Below the pieces are notes generated by a model, which saw only the letters and a list, made by a program, of their open reading frames with translations, was not told where the DNA came from and ran no database searches. Both the position numbers and the translations under genes were made by a program. From contig NZ_CP024636.1 of NCBI RefSeq assembly GCF_009728735.1, positions 3,847,319 to 3,911,318 of the forward strand: DNA of 64,000 bases, read 5' to 3'. Origin of the DNA: Pantoea phytobeneficialis. GTDB taxonomy: Bacteria; Pseudomonadota; Gammaproteobacteria; Enterobacterales; Enterobacteriaceae. Every line of letters starts with the position of its first letter. Positions within the stretch are counted from its first letter, which is position 1. Of this stretch, positions 8,236 through 18,410 are shown one piece after another.

Positions 8236-9243
8236 ATGAAAACGTTAGGCGAATTTATCGTCGAGAAGCAACACGACTTTCCTCACGCCACAGGTGAACT
8301 GACGGCGCTGATTTCAGCCATCAAGCTGGGAGCTAAAATTATCCACCGCGACATCAACAAAGCGGGTCTGGTGGATATTCTTGGCGCCAGTGGCGTGGAA
8401 AACGTCCAGGGTGAACAGCAGATGAAGCTGGACCTGTTCGCGAACGAAAAGCTGAAAGCGGCACTGAAAGCGCGCGGCATTGTGGCTGGTATCGCCTCTG
8501 AAGAAGAAGATGAGTTCGTCATCTTTGAAGGCGTTGAGCACGGTAAATACGTGGTGCTGATGGACCCACTCGACGGTTCTTCCAACATCGACGTTAACGT
8601 TTCCGTTGGCACAATCTTCTCGATCTACCACCGTGTTTCACCGCCGGGAACACCGGTTACCGAAGCTGACTTTATGCAGCCGGGTCACAAGCAGGTTGCC
8701 GCAGGTTACGTGGTCTACGGTTCGTCTACCATGATGGTTTACACCACCGGGGTTGGCGTTCACGCCTTTACTTACGATCCGTCACTTGGGGTATTCTGCC
8801 TGAGCCACGAACGTATGACCTTCCCGGAGAAGGGCTATACCTACTCCATCAACGAAGGAAACTACATTCGCTTCCCGCAGGGCGTGAAAAAATATCTGAA
8901 GTTCTGCCAGGAAGAGGATATTGCGACTAAACGTCCTTATACCTCACGCTACATCGGTTCTCTGGTGGCAGATTTCCACCGTAACCTGTTGAAAGGCGGA
9001 ATTTATCTCTACCCAAGCACCGCCAGCCACCCGAAAGGTAAGCTGCGTTTGCTGTACGAATGCAACCCAATGGCGTTCCTTGCCGAGCAGGCAGGCGGTA
9101 AAGCCAGCGACGGTAAACAACGTATTCTCGATATTCAACCAGAAACCCTGCACCAGCGCTGCCCGTTCTTCTGCGGTAATGACGCGATGGTGGATGACGT
9201 CGAGCGCTTCCTGCGCGAGTTCCCGGATGATCACCAGGGCTGA
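8236..9243 (+). CDS. fbp: Fructose-1,6-bisphosphatase class I
   Basis: A 335-residue cytosolic gluconeogenic enzyme that hydrolyses fructose 1,6-bisphosphate to fructose 6-phosphate. The metal-binding signatures are intact: SEEE at residues 89-92 and [10 protein letters not shown] at 110-119. The reading frame extends upstream to 8191, but ATG 8236 gives [12 protein letters not shown] as in E. coli and has AGGGAA upstream. It is divergent from mpl, and a strong palindrome follows it. Confidence 0.96.
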   Translation: MKTLGEFIVEKQHDFPHATGELTALISAIKLGAKIIHRDINKAGLVDILGASGVENVQGEQQMKLDLFANEKLKAALKARGIVAGIASEEEDEFVIFEGVEHGKYVVLMDPLDGSSNIDVNVSVGTIFSIYHRVSPPGTPVTEADFMQPGHKQVAAGYVVYGSSTMMVYTTGVGVHAFTYDPSLGVFCLSHERMTFPEKGYTYSINEGNYIRFPQGVKKYLKFCQEEDIATKRPYTSRYIGSLVADFHRNLLKGGIYLYPSTASHPKGKLRLLYECNPMAFLAEQAGGKASDGKQRILDIQPETLHQRCPFFCGNDAMVDDVERFLREFPDDHQG

Positions 9244-9257
9244 TTGCTAGCATAAAG

Positions 9258-9283
9258 TCGCGGCGCGATTTATCGCGCCGCGA
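9258..9283. repeat. REP-like palindrome between fbp and a chemoreceptor gene
   Basis: A perfect 11 bp stem, TCGCGGCGCGA/TCGCGCCGCGA, with a TTTA loop, in the 45 bp gap between convergent genes. TGGTTTT follows on the plus strand, so it may also terminate fbp. It belongs to the GGCGCGAT-core family seen elsewhere in the window. Confidence 0.8.
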
Positions 9284-9288
9284 TGGTT

Positions 9289-10851
9289 TTAAGCAGTGGC
9301 GATACGAAACTGCGCCATTGATGCCTGTAGCTGCTGCGATTGCGCTTCGAGCGATTGGGTTGCCGCACTGGCTTCCTCCACCAACGCCGCATTCTGCTGC
9401 GCCACCTCGTCCATTTGCGTCACCGCCTGATTGACCTGCTCAATACCGCGACTCTGCTCTTCAGAGGAAACCGAAATCTCCTTCATCAGCGTGGTCACGC
9501 GCATCACCTCACTGGAGATTTCATCCATCGTTTCACCCGCCTGCGTCGCCATGACGCTGCCCTCTTTGACACGGGTTTGCGAGTCGCTGATCAGCTCACG
9601 AATCTCCTTCGCGGCGGTGGCACTGCGTCCCGCCAGGGTACGCACCTCATTTGCCACCACGGCGAAACCACGCCCCTGTTCACCCGCGCGGGCCGCTTCC
9701 ACTGACGCGTTCAGGGCCAGAATGTTGGTCTGGAATGCGATGCCATCAATCACGCTGAGAATATCGGCGATGCGATCGGAGCTGTGGGTGATTTCCTGCA
9801 TCTTCTCAATTACATAGCACACCACTTCTGCGCCACGATCGGCGGTGTCAGAAACGCTGTTCGCCAATTGATGCGCCTGCTGAGCATTGCTGGCGTTGAG
9901 TCGTACCGTGGCGGTGAGCTGCTCCATGCTGGCAGCAGTTTGCTCCAGCGACGCTGCCGACTCCTCAGTACGCTGGGAAAGGTGCACCGTCCCGGCCGCC
10001 AGCTCACGGCTGCCGACATCAATTTGCAGGCTGGCTTCGCGCACCTGGCTGACGGAATCGCGCAGGGCCAACTGCATCACCGCCAGCGCCTGATTCAGGC
10101 GTCCCAGCTCATTGTGGGTGGTTTCGGGCAAGGTTTGTGACAGATCCCCTTCAGCTACCCGTTGCAGATGGCCAATCGCACTTTCCAGCGGTGTCAGCAA
10201 CAGTCGACGCAGGATCTGCCACGCCAGTACGATCAACACCACCGTCAGCACCACGGCAATGCCAATCAGGATTTTCATCTGCGTTTCATTACGCGCCGCC
10301 TTCGCCAGGCGATCAGCAGAGACTTGATCGGCGTACAAGCTGAAATCGTTCACCGCTTTGGCGTAGTTGGCCGCCAGAGTGGAGAGGTTGCCTTCCAGTA
10401 CCGTGTAATATTCATCGGTGTACTGCTTTTGCAGCGCATCCATCATCGGCGCAATACCTTGTTGCAGATAAGCGCCAAAGCTGGCTGCCACCGCATCAGC
10501 CAGGATTTTGCCCTGGGCCGTCACGGTGCCAGCATCGACAAAATCCTTCAGATGCTTTTGCGAGGTGACAACATCAGCCTGGGCCTGTTTGGTCACTGCG
10601 GCCCCCTCATCCAGCAGGCCAATTTCGATTTTGCGCACCGCCAGCGCACCACTGGCGCGAGCACGCATCAGATCAGCGTTGCTTTGATACAGGCTATTGA
10701 GTTCAATGCCCTGAATACGATTGATCACATCCAGCGACTGATTGCCGGCATTGATGGCGTAAATTCCCAGGGTGCTGACCGCCAACAGCAGCAATGTCAT
10801 AAAGGCGAGTAGTGTGAGTAGACCGGTCCGTACTGATAAATTTTTGATCAT
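9289..10851 (-). CDS. Methyl-accepting chemotaxis protein, Tar/Tsr type
   Basis: A 520-residue transmembrane chemoreceptor. TM1 is at about residues 11-33, a helical periplasmic sensor of about 155 residues follows, TM2 is at about 193-215, then HAMP, and the signalling hairpin tip ([20 protein letters not shown]) is at about 372-391. The sensor has the four-helix layout of Tar and Tsr, but the ligand cannot be read from the sequence. The C-terminus ends QFRIATA and lacks the NWETF-type tether for CheR and CheB. A sigma-28-like promoter lies upstream. In E. coli ytfQRT-yjfF occupies this position. Confidence 0.92.
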   Translation of the reverse strand: MIKNLSVRTGLLTLLAFMTLLLLAVSTLGIYAINAGNQSLDVINRIQGIELNSLYQSNADLMRARASGALAVRKIEIGLLDEGAAVTKQAQADVVTSQKHLKDFVDAGTVTAQGKILADAVAASFGAYLQQGIAPMMDALQKQYTDEYYTVLEGNLSTLAANYAKAVNDFSLYADQVSADRLAKAARNETQMKILIGIAVVLTVVLIVLAWQILRRLLLTPLESAIGHLQRVAEGDLSQTLPETTHNELGRLNQALAVMQLALRDSVSQVREASLQIDVGSRELAAGTVHLSQRTEESAASLEQTAASMEQLTATVRLNASNAQQAHQLANSVSDTADRGAEVVCYVIEKMQEITHSSDRIADILSVIDGIAFQTNILALNASVEAARAGEQGRGFAVVANEVRTLAGRSATAAKEIRELISDSQTRVKEGSVMATQAGETMDEISSEVMRVTTLMKEISVSSEEQSRGIEQVNQAVTQMDEVAQQNAALVEEASAATQSLEAQSQQLQASMAQFRIATA

Positions 10852-10908
10852 GTTAGTACCCGTGTGTGTAGAAAAAGGCAGAAATCCAGCAGCCCTAAAA
10901 CGGATAAG

Positions 10909-10936
10909 TTATCGGCAGTCACCTCGCTAAACTTTA
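10909..10936 (-). promoter_or_regulatory. Candidate FliA (sigma-28) promoter for the chemoreceptor
   Basis: On the minus strand TAAAGTTT and GCCGATAA are both perfect matches to the flagellar class III consensus, separated by 12 nt where 11 is usual. The site ends about 58 bp before the ATG. Confidence 0.65.
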
Positions 10937-11021
10937 ACCATTGTTGATGGTCAATCTAATGATGATCACCTGTTCTTCAATAATGCTAACGTTACTCCAA
11001 CCCCGATTGAGGAATTCCAGA

Positions 11022-11435
11022 ATGAAAAAATGGCTCCCGGTTGCCTGTCTGTTGCTGAGTGGTTATGCGGGCGCACAGGACAATCTCATCGATCAGAAAT
11101 TGCAGCGTTGCCTGAACCGTGAATCCAGTACTGTCGGGATGTCTCAATGTTATGACGCAGCTAATAAGGCGTGGGATCAGGAGATGAACAACCAGTACAA
11201 CCAAATGATGAAAAAATTAACTGGTGCACCTAAAGCCAAATTAAAAAGCGCCCAGCGTGCCTGGCTGGCTTATCGTGATAGCTGGCTTGATGCCAGCAAG
11301 AGCTACTTTTCCGCCAATCAGGGCACTATGGCCATGCTTTCGCTTGGTGCACAAGGGGTCGATTTGGTACGCAATCAGGCACTGATGCTGCAATCTATTA
11401 ACAAAGGCAGTTGCGCGAATCCCGATGATTGTTGA
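11022..11435 (+). CDS. LprI-like (DUF1311) secreted protein
   Basis: A 137-residue protein with a signal peptide (MKKWLPVACLLLSGYAGAQ). The mature part has the DUF1311 pattern: an early cysteine pair (QRCLN and SQCYD), then QEMNNQYNQMMKKL and AQRAWLAYRDSWLD. The LprI N-terminal domain is linked to lysozyme inhibition in mycobacteria; most enterobacterial members are uncharacterised. ATG 11022 has GAGGAA upstream and is preferred to the ATG at 10941. It is divergent from the chemoreceptor. Confidence 0.8.
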   Translation: MKKWLPVACLLLSGYAGAQDNLIDQKLQRCLNRESSTVGMSQCYDAANKAWDQEMNNQYNQMMKKLTGAPKAKLKSAQRAWLAYRDSWLDASKSYFSANQGTMAMLSLGAQGVDLVRNQALMLQSINKGSCANPDDC

Positions 11436-11505
11436 TAAATGGGGGCGGTAAAAACCGCTTCGCGTTGGCAATTGTCAACGCCCCATCAATTCTCAGGGAG
11501 AAATC

Positions 11506-11955
11506 ATGGCTGCTTATGCCTCGACCATCATTCTGATTTGCCTCGCCGTTCTGAGCTATTTCGTCCACAACAACGCCGTCACCATCTCCATTCTGATTCT
11601 GTTGGCGATTAAAATCACCCCGCTGGCGCAGTTCTTCCCTTATGTCGAAAAACAGGGAATTCAACTCGGGATTATTATTTTGACCGTGGCGGTCATGGCA
11701 CCGCTGGCCAGTGGATCGCTGCCAGCGTCTTCGTTGATTAAATCTTTTGCCAACTGGCAATCGATTGTGGCGATTCTGGTCGGGGTGTTTGTGGCATGGT
11801 TGGGGGGGCGCGGCGTGCACTTTATGAGCGCGCAACCCTCGGTGATTGGCGGCTTATTGATTGGGACGGTGATTGGTGTGGCGTTCTTCCGGGGCGTTCC
11901 GGTCGGACCATTGATTGCTGCGGGCATTGTCTCGCTGTTTGTCGCAGCGAAGTAA
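11506..11955 (+). CDS. DUF441 family membrane protein (YeaL-like)
   Basis: A 149-residue inner-membrane protein with four hydrophobic segments. It matches E. coli YeaL in length (148) and in the [17 protein letters not shown]-terminus. AGGGAG precedes the ATG. In E. coli yeaL lies elsewhere, near mipA-yeaH. Here it sits between the lprI-like gene and ppa. Function is unknown. Confidence 0.85.
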   Translation: MAAYASTIILICLAVLSYFVHNNAVTISILILLAIKITPLAQFFPYVEKQGIQLGIIILTVAVMAPLASGSLPASSLIKSFANWQSIVAILVGVFVAWLGGRGVHFMSAQPSVIGGLLIGTVIGVAFFRGVPVGPLIAAGIVSLFVAAK

Positions 11956-12011
11956 CCGGCTGGACCATTCCGAAACGCCAAAAAGAGGGCATACTTTCGG
12001 AGTCAGTTGGC

Positions 12012-12017
12012 TATAAT
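12012..12017 (+). promoter_or_regulatory. -10 element of the ppa promoter
   Basis: A perfect TATAAT 38 bp before the ppa ATG. No good -35 match was found at normal spacing, so only the -10 box is listed. Confidence 0.55.
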
Positions 12018-12055
12018 AGCCGACACTCAACTTACGACTAATGAAGGAAAGCCAG

Positions 12056-12586
12056 ATGAGTTTGAACCAGGTGCCCGCAGGTAAAGATCTGCCAGAAGAT
12101 ATCTATGTCATCATCGAGATCCCGGCCAATGCCGATCCGATCAAATATGAAGTAGACAAAGAGTCTGGCGCCCTGTTTGTAGACCGTTTTATGTCTACCG
12201 CCATGTTCTATCCGTGCAACTACGGTTACATCAACAACACCCTGTCTCTGGATGGTGACCCGGTTGACGTACTGGTGCCGACCCCGTATCCGCTGGAGCC
12301 GGGCTCCGTTATCCGTTGCCGTCCGGTTGGCGTGTTGAAAATGACCGACGAATCCGGTGAAGATGCCAAACTGGTTGCGGTTCCGCACACCAAACTGAGC
12401 AAAGAGTACGATCACATCAAAGATGTGAACGACCTGCCGGAACTGCTGCGTGCGCAGATCACCCACTTCTTCGAGCACTACAAAGATCTGGAAAAAGGCA
12501 AATGGGTGAAAGTTGACGGCTGGGACAACGCAGAAGCCGCCAAAGCTGAGATCATTTCCTCTTTCGAGCGCGCTCAGAAGAAATAA
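12056..12586 (+). CDS. ppa: Inorganic pyrophosphatase
   Basis: A 176-residue cytosolic enzyme, identical in length to E. coli Ppa. It hydrolyses pyrophosphate to phosphate and pulls biosynthetic reactions forward. The active-site signature DGDPVDVLV and the preceding [10 protein letters not shown] segment are intact. ATG 12056 is preferred to the in-frame ATG at 12041 because AAGGAAAG lies at the right distance and MSLNQVP matches E. coli. A TATAAT box and a clear terminator frame it as a single-gene unit. Confidence 0.97.
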   Translation: MSLNQVPAGKDLPEDIYVIIEIPANADPIKYEVDKESGALFVDRFMSTAMFYPCNYGYINNTLSLDGDPVDVLVPTPYPLEPGSVIRCRPVGVLKMTDESGEDAKLVAVPHTKLSKEYDHIKDVNDLPELLRAQITHFFEHYKDLEKGKWVKVDGWDNAEAAKAEIISSFERAQKK

Positions 12587-12615
12587 TCTGTAAAGCGAGC
12601 GGAAGACATCCTGTA

Positions 12616-12646
12616 AACAGGCCCGATTTTCGGGCCTGTTTTTTTC
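12616..12646 (+). terminator. Rho-independent terminator of ppa
   Basis: AACAGGCCCG/CGGGCCTGTT stem with a short loop, followed by an unbroken T-run, 30 bp after the ppa stop. Confidence 0.93.
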
Positions 12647-12657
12647 GTCTGTCCTGC

Positions 12658-14139
12658 CTAACGCTGGCAACCCTGCAACGTAAAGTCGACCGTCAGGCGA
12701 TTTTGATACTTATACAGATCATAATCCTGATGGTGGGCAATGCGTTCTCCCTGACACAATCCCTCGTGCAGATTCTCATTCGTCACGGTAAGGTCGTCTT
12801 TCAACGGGTTAAGCACCTGATAACCTTTCAGCGCCATATACGGGAAAGGGAACCACCAGTTGGCAAAATACTCTGGAATCAGCACACCCAAAACCGGATA
12901 GTTTCTCAATGCATTTTTATACACCTGGGCACGAGGTGATGTCCCAACAAACTGCATATAAAAGTTTTGATCAGCGAGCGTCGCGGTATCATTTTTCAAC
13001 TGATAAACGACACCCTGATTAATATTATCCTGCTGTTTGATCGCGTTACCGTAAACATAAATACTGGTCACGGCGTAAAGCAACGGCACGGCCATAACAG
13101 CGAAAACAAAACACATTTTCCCTCGGAATGCCCATGCCATCAACGTGGCGCTAAACAACATAAACCCACTGATTGAAAGCAAAGCGCGCGGGACGAGCAG
13201 CGCATTTTCCAGAAACAACAAGTTACCGGCAATCATCACAAACGCGACCAGGGGTAATAGCAGTGCTAATAAACCGATTGCTATGCGTGAATGCTTCATC
13301 CCGGCTCTGATATAACGCAGTGCAATAACTGCGGCGGAGATAACGGCCAGAATAAGAATGGCAACCAGCACCGCCATTCCTTTACCGTCTTTATAGAAGG
13401 TCTGATTAATGAAATCCCAGTAAGCCTGTACGTTATGATTGATGGTCAGCCATAACTGATTACCTGCGATATTCGGGTGATTAGCCGGGTGATCGCCTGA
13501 GAATGTCGATGGCAGTACAATCTTCAAATAAATTATCGATGCCACCAGCACTTCCACACCACGTTGCAGCAAAGACATAAAGATAACCGCAGGACGATCA
13601 TTATTTATTATTTGCCTGAACGTCACCACCAGGGCCATCATCACCGCAACATTGACGGCAATCTGATAAAGGCTATAAATTGCGATAATGATTGCAATAC
13701 CAATAACAAAACGAACGATTCTGTTTAGAGGTGGCAAAAGCACCCACGCTAAACTTAGCGCCAGGGCACAACTTAGTGTCAATACATCAAAACGGTAGGA
13801 GAAAACTTCCGCAAGATAAGGGTTTGCAAAAAAGCTCAGGGTCGCTAATGCACCAATCCAGCCCGGCAAAGAACTGAAGTTTTGTTTATGATAAAGAGAG
13901 AAAACGAAGGCCAGCAGCGCAATTGAAATGATTAATGGAAGTGGGAATATATCCGCCACATGACTACTCAGAAACATCATTTTCATAATGATGTCAGCCA
14001 GTGGCCTGCCATCTCCTCCCCAATTAGTATACCCGAGCGTCGCTCTCCCGTTATCATCAATATAATAAATATTAGCGATAAGCAATGGCAGACAATAAAG
14101 AAAAGCAGCAACAAGATAACTATTATAATACTTTTTCAT
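12658..14139 (-). CDS. GtrII-type glucosyltransferase-domain membrane protein
   Basis: A 493-residue integral membrane protein with about ten hydrophobic segments and a C-terminal periplasmic-type region of about 130 residues. The loop after the first helix contains YIDDNGRATLGYTNWGGDGRPLAD, close to the DD/DGRPLAD signature of GtrII O-antigen-modifying glucosyltransferases. Such enzymes move glucose from an undecaprenyl-phosphate carrier to O-antigen. The usual partners gtrA (flippase) and gtrB (bactoprenol glucosyltransferase) are not adjacent. Base composition is clearly more AT-rich than its neighbours, which suggests acquisition. The glycan target is unknown. Confidence 0.75.
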   Translation of the reverse strand: MKKYYNSYLVAAFLYCLPLLIANIYYIDDNGRATLGYTNWGGDGRPLADIIMKMMFLSSHVADIFPLPLIISIALLAFVFSLYHKQNFSSLPGWIGALATLSFFANPYLAEVFSYRFDVLTLSCALALSLAWVLLPPLNRIVRFVIGIAIIIAIYSLYQIAVNVAVMMALVVTFRQIINNDRPAVIFMSLLQRGVEVLVASIIYLKIVLPSTFSGDHPANHPNIAGNQLWLTINHNVQAYWDFINQTFYKDGKGMAVLVAILILAVISAAVIALRYIRAGMKHSRIAIGLLALLLPLVAFVMIAGNLLFLENALLVPRALLSISGFMLFSATLMAWAFRGKMCFVFAVMAVPLLYAVTSIYVYGNAIKQQDNINQGVVYQLKNDTATLADQNFYMQFVGTSPRAQVYKNALRNYPVLGVLIPEYFANWWFPFPYMALKGYQVLNPLKDDLTVTNENLHEGLCQGERIAHHQDYDLYKYQNRLTVDFTLQGCQR

Positions 14140-14228
14140 TTCCCTTCTCGTTTATATTTTTGTCCCAACCTGTGAACGGGATGACTCACCACACCAATCG
14201 CTTGTCTATCTCCCCGGTCTGAACTGTA

Positions 14229-14260
14229 AAAAAGGGCCATGTACGACATGACCCTTTTTA
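14229..14260 (-). terminator. Terminator of the tamA-tamB-ytfP operon
   Basis: AAAAAGGG-CATGT/ACATG-CCCTTTTTA hairpin just beyond the ytfP stop. It has A/T runs on both sides, so it may act in both directions. Confidence 0.8.
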
Positions 14261-14280
14261 ATAACTGTTAACCCTTCAGG

Positions 14281-14637
14281 TTACTCATCCTTTGGCAGAT
14301 CCTCGCGCTGCAACCAGTCACCGCTCGGGATACGAGTAAGTCCTTTGATTGAGCGCTGATAAACGTAAAGCCAGGCGCTGCCATAAGGCGTCTGGATCAA
14401 TTGGCGTTTATATTCGCCATTCCTGGTGCGCAAAGCATCCAGCTCGCCCAGGGTGCTGGCGTCGATGCGATAGACTTCGCAATAGACGCTTCCCTCCCCT
14501 TCAACCACGCCCGGGTAGTGACCCAGATTGTAGAGTTCAAACCCTTCAATCTGATGGTCACCAAGCCATTGCGCATTCGTCATCCAGTGACTGTTTCCTT
14601 GTTTGCGCCGTAAACTGCCGTAGACAATTATTCGCAT
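14281..14637 (-). CDS. ytfP: Gamma-glutamylcyclotransferase-like protein YtfP
   Basis: A 118-residue cytosolic protein of the GGCT/AIG2 fold (E. coli 113). The substrate-loop motif VYGSLRR is at residues 4-10. The likely catalytic glutamate lies in the RNGEYKR region. The gene starts 2 bp after the tamB stop, so it is co-transcribed with tamA and tamB. The true substrate is not established. Confidence 0.93.
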   Translation of the reverse strand: MRIIVYGSLRRKQGNSHWMTNAQWLGDHQIEGFELYNLGHYPGVVEGEGSVYCEVYRIDASTLGELDALRTRNGEYKRQLIQTPYGSAWLYVYQRSIKGLTRIPSGDWLQREDLPKDE

Positions 14638-14639
14638 TG

Positions 14640-17600
14640 CTAAAACTCAAACTGATAGAGCAAATCCAGTGCCTGATCAACGCCAGACACGGCTTCCAAA
14701 TAGAGTTTGGGCATCAGGCGATAACGCAAGGTTAAGGTCGCCAGTGAATCAAATATGCCAACACCGTATTTTACTTGCAGACCCGGCAACACATAACCAC
14801 TTACCTGCACCTGCTGGCTGTCGCCAACACCGGTGGTATCAAGCGCAAGGTTACTGACGCCAAATGTCTCCCCGATTTTACCCATAACCTGCCCACTTTG
14901 TGCAACCCCCAGGCCAATTAACGCAGAAGTTAGTGCATTGCTGTCGCCGTTGGCATCGAGTCCCTGACCACGCAACAGATAAGAAAGCGCCTCCTGCTGC
15001 GACATCGCCGGGTCGGAGAAGATTTCAACTTTAGGTTCATCGGCTAACCCGGTTACGCGAATCCCGGCGGTGACATCATCCTCAGTCGATTCCGGGTTGC
15101 GGATAGCTTCGAGGTTCAGATAGGGCTGATCAGGCGGTCCGGCGAATTGCAACTCGCCTTTGCGTACAATCAGATCCTGACCGTAAGCACGAAAACGACC
15201 GTCCGGGATATTAATCTGGCCGTTCAGTCCAAGACCGGTTTTATCCTGCACCAGCTTCAGGTCGCCATTCAGCTTCGCTTTCAGGCCGAAGGCTGACAAA
15301 CGCACATCGTTTCCGACGTGGATAACCAGATTGCTGTTGATCGGGATGGCGTTGGTTTTCGGCTGAATCGGTTTCAGATTCTGGTCCAGCATCACTTCGT
15401 CCGACGACACGCCAGTTGCACTTTCCGGCACTTCCTGCACGGTGATGCGCGCCCAGGGAATATCCACCCGGCCATCAAGATTGAAAGCCGCTGGCGTCGC
15501 TTCAAACACCAGGTCTGGCGACACATCCATACGCACCATTGGCGGTACGGTGACGCGTACCCGGCTGCCCTGCGCGGCAATGCGCGCACGCCAGTTATCG
15601 AGCTGGCTCCAGTCAGCATTGCCGTTAAGGTTGATATTGCCTTGGGCGGTCTGGATCAAGCCATTGAGGGTCGAACTCATCCCGTTAAATACCATGTTGA
15701 GGTTAGCTTCGGTGAGGTCAACCGGCATAAAGCTGGCTTCAACGTCCACGCCACTCAACGCCAACTGGCCGAACACCTGCGGCTGTTGCAGATTGCCGCC
15801 GAGCCGAAGGGCGCTGTTGAGATTGCCCTTGATCTTCTCGCCCTGCATCAATGCCGGGTTGAACATTGCCAGCGAAATATTGCTGATGTTGACGTTACCC
15901 GATAGCTGACGACGTTTCTCGGGGTCAGCGATTTGCACATCGCCACTTAACTGCCCGTTATTCACAATGCGAATTAGCCAGTCGAGCTGGGCACGACCGT
16001 TGTGCATGGCGGCATTGAGGTTCAGGGTGTCGAAAGCAATCGGCAACGTATTACCCTGCACATCCTGTTCGACTTTCACGCCATTGCCCTTCAGTGCAAC
16101 GGTGCCGGTCGGCAGTGCGCCGTCGGCCGTCCAGTTCACGCGTGCATCACCGCTGAATACGCCGGTCAGCTTAGTTTCATCGGTCAGGAAAGGTTTGATC
16201 ATCGCTAAATCAAAACGACTCAGCACCACATGGGCGTGACCACTGGCACCCGCTTCAATCGGCTCCGGCACGCATACCTGCGCATTCGGGTTTTGCCAGC
16301 AGTGTGGCCCGATAGTCGCGGTTTGTTTGCTGTTGAGATAATCAATCGCCATCGCCCGCGTCAGACGCCACTCGCCTACCGGGGTGTCGAAGCGGGTATT
16401 GTTCAACGTCCCCTGCCAGTGCTGCGTTTTGCGGTCAAAGCTGCCGTTGAGCGCCAGCTGACCGGAAACCGGCTCACCCTGCACGTTCAGTTTCAACTGA
16501 TGCTGCTTTTCGTTGCCGTCAGCATTGAGCGTGAGCAGATTGATCGCCAGCGTATCCTGCTTCAGTTGCTCAACGCGCAGTTGCAGTTTACCCGCCACCT
16601 GGTCGCTGGATTTCACGTCCCCCTGCAACGCAACACGCGCAATGCTCAGCGCCTGCCAGCGCAAGCCGGTAGCGGTAAGGTCAGCCAGCACTTGCGGTGC
16701 CTGTAGCGTTCCTCGTGCCTTGATGTTGCCTTTCACCACACCGCCCAACCCTGGCAGCGCATTGTCGAGGTGCGGCGCATCAATGACGGCGTCCAGATTC
16801 AGTGCATCACCCAGCTCGCCTTTGACATCAACATGGTTACGCCCCAGCACCAGATTGATTCCGGGGATTTTCCACTGGTTGTAGCTGTTGCCGGTGAGAG
16901 AACCATCGGCGCTGACCGCATTATTTTTCACATTCCCTTTCAGCTGTAGCTGCGGCACGCTCAGCTGCCAACTGCCGCCGTACAGGCTACCGCGTGTGGC
17001 GATTTTGCCATCCAGCTTCGCTGGCCACTCCGGGTATTGTTTGGCGGTGTTGATGCCGGATAGCGTCAGTTCACCGTGCCAGCTGATCGCTTTGCTCCAG
17101 TCCACCAGCGCGGTCAGGTCGATATTGCCCTGCAACGCCGCCACCCGCAGCTTGTCGAGGTTGAACTGCTGCACATTGCCTTTGCCGTCGAGTGAGATGT
17201 CAGCAGGTGGGACACCTTCTCCTTTCACCGCCGTACGCAATGACATCACGTAATCGGTGGCTTTGCCTTTAAACTGATAATCCAGCTTATCCGCCTGATA
17301 CTGCACCGGGCCGGTCAGCGGCCAACGCAGTTGCGGGCTGGTAAGTTTCAGTGACAACGGCAGCCCCACCACCGCAGGCTGGGCGGCAGCATCTAACTGC
17401 GCCTGCACCGGGCCAGAGAGATTAAGCGCCAGCTTTAACTCATCACGCAGCGCGCCGCTCAGGTTCAGTTTGATCTTCTCCCCTTTAATCGGGTCAAGAT
17501 TCACCGCACCGCTGAGCGCAAAATTGACCGGCCAGTTATCGGCCAGAGTGGCCTCACCGCTGGCGTTGACCTGCCCCTGGGTGGAATCCACATCGAAGGT

Positions 17601-18410
17601 TTCCAGTTGCAGATGGCGATCGTTCGTCTGGGCTTTCAGCAGCAGGCTGTTGATGGTGACATCGGTATCGCCGGTCAGTCGCAGTTGTTTACCGCTCAGC
17701 TCCTGCACGGTGATATCCAGCGGCAGTGTAAAGTCCGGTAACGCAGGCAGTAGCGGTTGAGCAAACATCGCCTGTAGCGTCTCGCCCAGCGGTTTCTCTT
17801 CCGGCTGCGGTTGCTGAACTTTCGGCTGCACCACCTGCTCATCGACGACTTTGGCTACTTTAGGCAGCGCAATCAGCAGGCTTTCAATATGGGTTGGTGT
17901 CAGTGTCAGCGCACGCTCCTGCCAGTGCAGGCCGGTAGTGAAATCCAGCAGCGAAATCGCCGTGTCATCCACTTTGACATTGATGTTATGCAGGCCGACT
18001 TTGCTGAGGGTGATCGGATAGGGGGTGCTGAGATTGGTCGTCCCGCTCTCCGGCTCCGGCGCAGGCGCACTAGCCGGTGCCATTTTCTTACTATCCACCA
18101 CCACGCTGACATCCTGCAATCCGATGTCATCGACACACACCGAGGAGTGCAGCAGACAATTCAGGTTGAGCGCCAGATGGAAGCGTCCGGCATCCACGCT
18201 GACGCCCGGCATTTCATACTTCACGCCACTGAGCGTCAGATCGCGCCAGCCACCTTCGACTTTGTTGATGGATAATCCCGGCACCCAGCGATCGGCCCCT
18301 TTCAACAACAGATGCAAACCCGGTGTGGTGCCAATCAGAAACGCCACGCTGCCGAGAATCAGCAGCAGAAAAATACCAAAACCTATCAGGACCTTTTTCC
18401 ACAGCTTCAT
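14640..18410 (-). CDS. tamB: Translocation and assembly module inner-membrane subunit TamB
   Basis: A 1256-residue AsmA-like protein (E. coli 1259). One N-terminal membrane anchor (about residues 8-28) is followed by a very long beta-rich periplasmic chain of the bridge-like lipid-transfer type, and by the C-terminal DUF490 domain ending in an aromatic YQFEF. TamB spans the periplasm and works with TamA in outer-membrane protein insertion and in anterograde phospholipid transport. Its ATG overlaps the tamA stop by 4 bp (ATGA), showing translational coupling. Confidence 0.96.
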   Translation of the reverse strand: MKLWKKVLIGFGIFLLLILGSVAFLIGTTPGLHLLLKGADRWVPGLSINKVEGGWRDLTLSGVKYEMPGVSVDAGRFHLALNLNCLLHSSVCVDDIGLQDVSVVVDSKKMAPASAPAPEPESGTTNLSTPYPITLSKVGLHNINVKVDDTAISLLDFTTGLHWQERALTLTPTHIESLLIALPKVAKVVDEQVVQPKVQQPQPEEKPLGETLQAMFAQPLLPALPDFTLPLDITVQELSGKQLRLTGDTDVTINSLLLKAQTNDRHLQLETFDVDSTQGQVNASGEATLADNWPVNFALSGAVNLDPIKGEKIKLNLSGALRDELKLALNLSGPVQAQLDAAAQPAVVGLPLSLKLTSPQLRWPLTGPVQYQADKLDYQFKGKATDYVMSLRTAVKGEGVPPADISLDGKGNVQQFNLDKLRVAALQGNIDLTALVDWSKAISWHGELTLSGINTAKQYPEWPAKLDGKIATRGSLYGGSWQLSVPQLQLKGNVKNNAVSADGSLTGNSYNQWKIPGINLVLGRNHVDVKGELGDALNLDAVIDAPHLDNALPGLGGVVKGNIKARGTLQAPQVLADLTATGLRWQALSIARVALQGDVKSSDQVAGKLQLRVEQLKQDTLAINLLTLNADGNEKQHQLKLNVQGEPVSGQLALNGSFDRKTQHWQGTLNNTRFDTPVGEWRLTRAMAIDYLNSKQTATIGPHCWQNPNAQVCVPEPIEAGASGHAHVVLSRFDLAMIKPFLTDETKLTGVFSGDARVNWTADGALPTGTVALKGNGVKVEQDVQGNTLPIAFDTLNLNAAMHNGRAQLDWLIRIVNNGQLSGDVQIADPEKRRQLSGNVNISNISLAMFNPALMQGEKIKGNLNSALRLGGNLQQPQVFGQLALSGVDVEASFMPVDLTEANLNMVFNGMSSTLNGLIQTAQGNINLNGNADWSQLDNWRARIAAQGSRVRVTVPPMVRMDVSPDLVFEATPAAFNLDGRVDIPWARITVQEVPESATGVSSDEVMLDQNLKPIQPKTNAIPINSNLVIHVGNDVRLSAFGLKAKLNGDLKLVQDKTGLGLNGQINIPDGRFRAYGQDLIVRKGELQFAGPPDQPYLNLEAIRNPESTEDDVTAGIRVTGLADEPKVEIFSDPAMSQQEALSYLLRGQGLDANGDSNALTSALIGLGVAQSGQVMGKIGETFGVSNLALDTTGVGDSQQVQVSGYVLPGLQVKYGVGIFDSLATLTLRYRLMPKLYLEAVSGVDQALDLLYQFEF

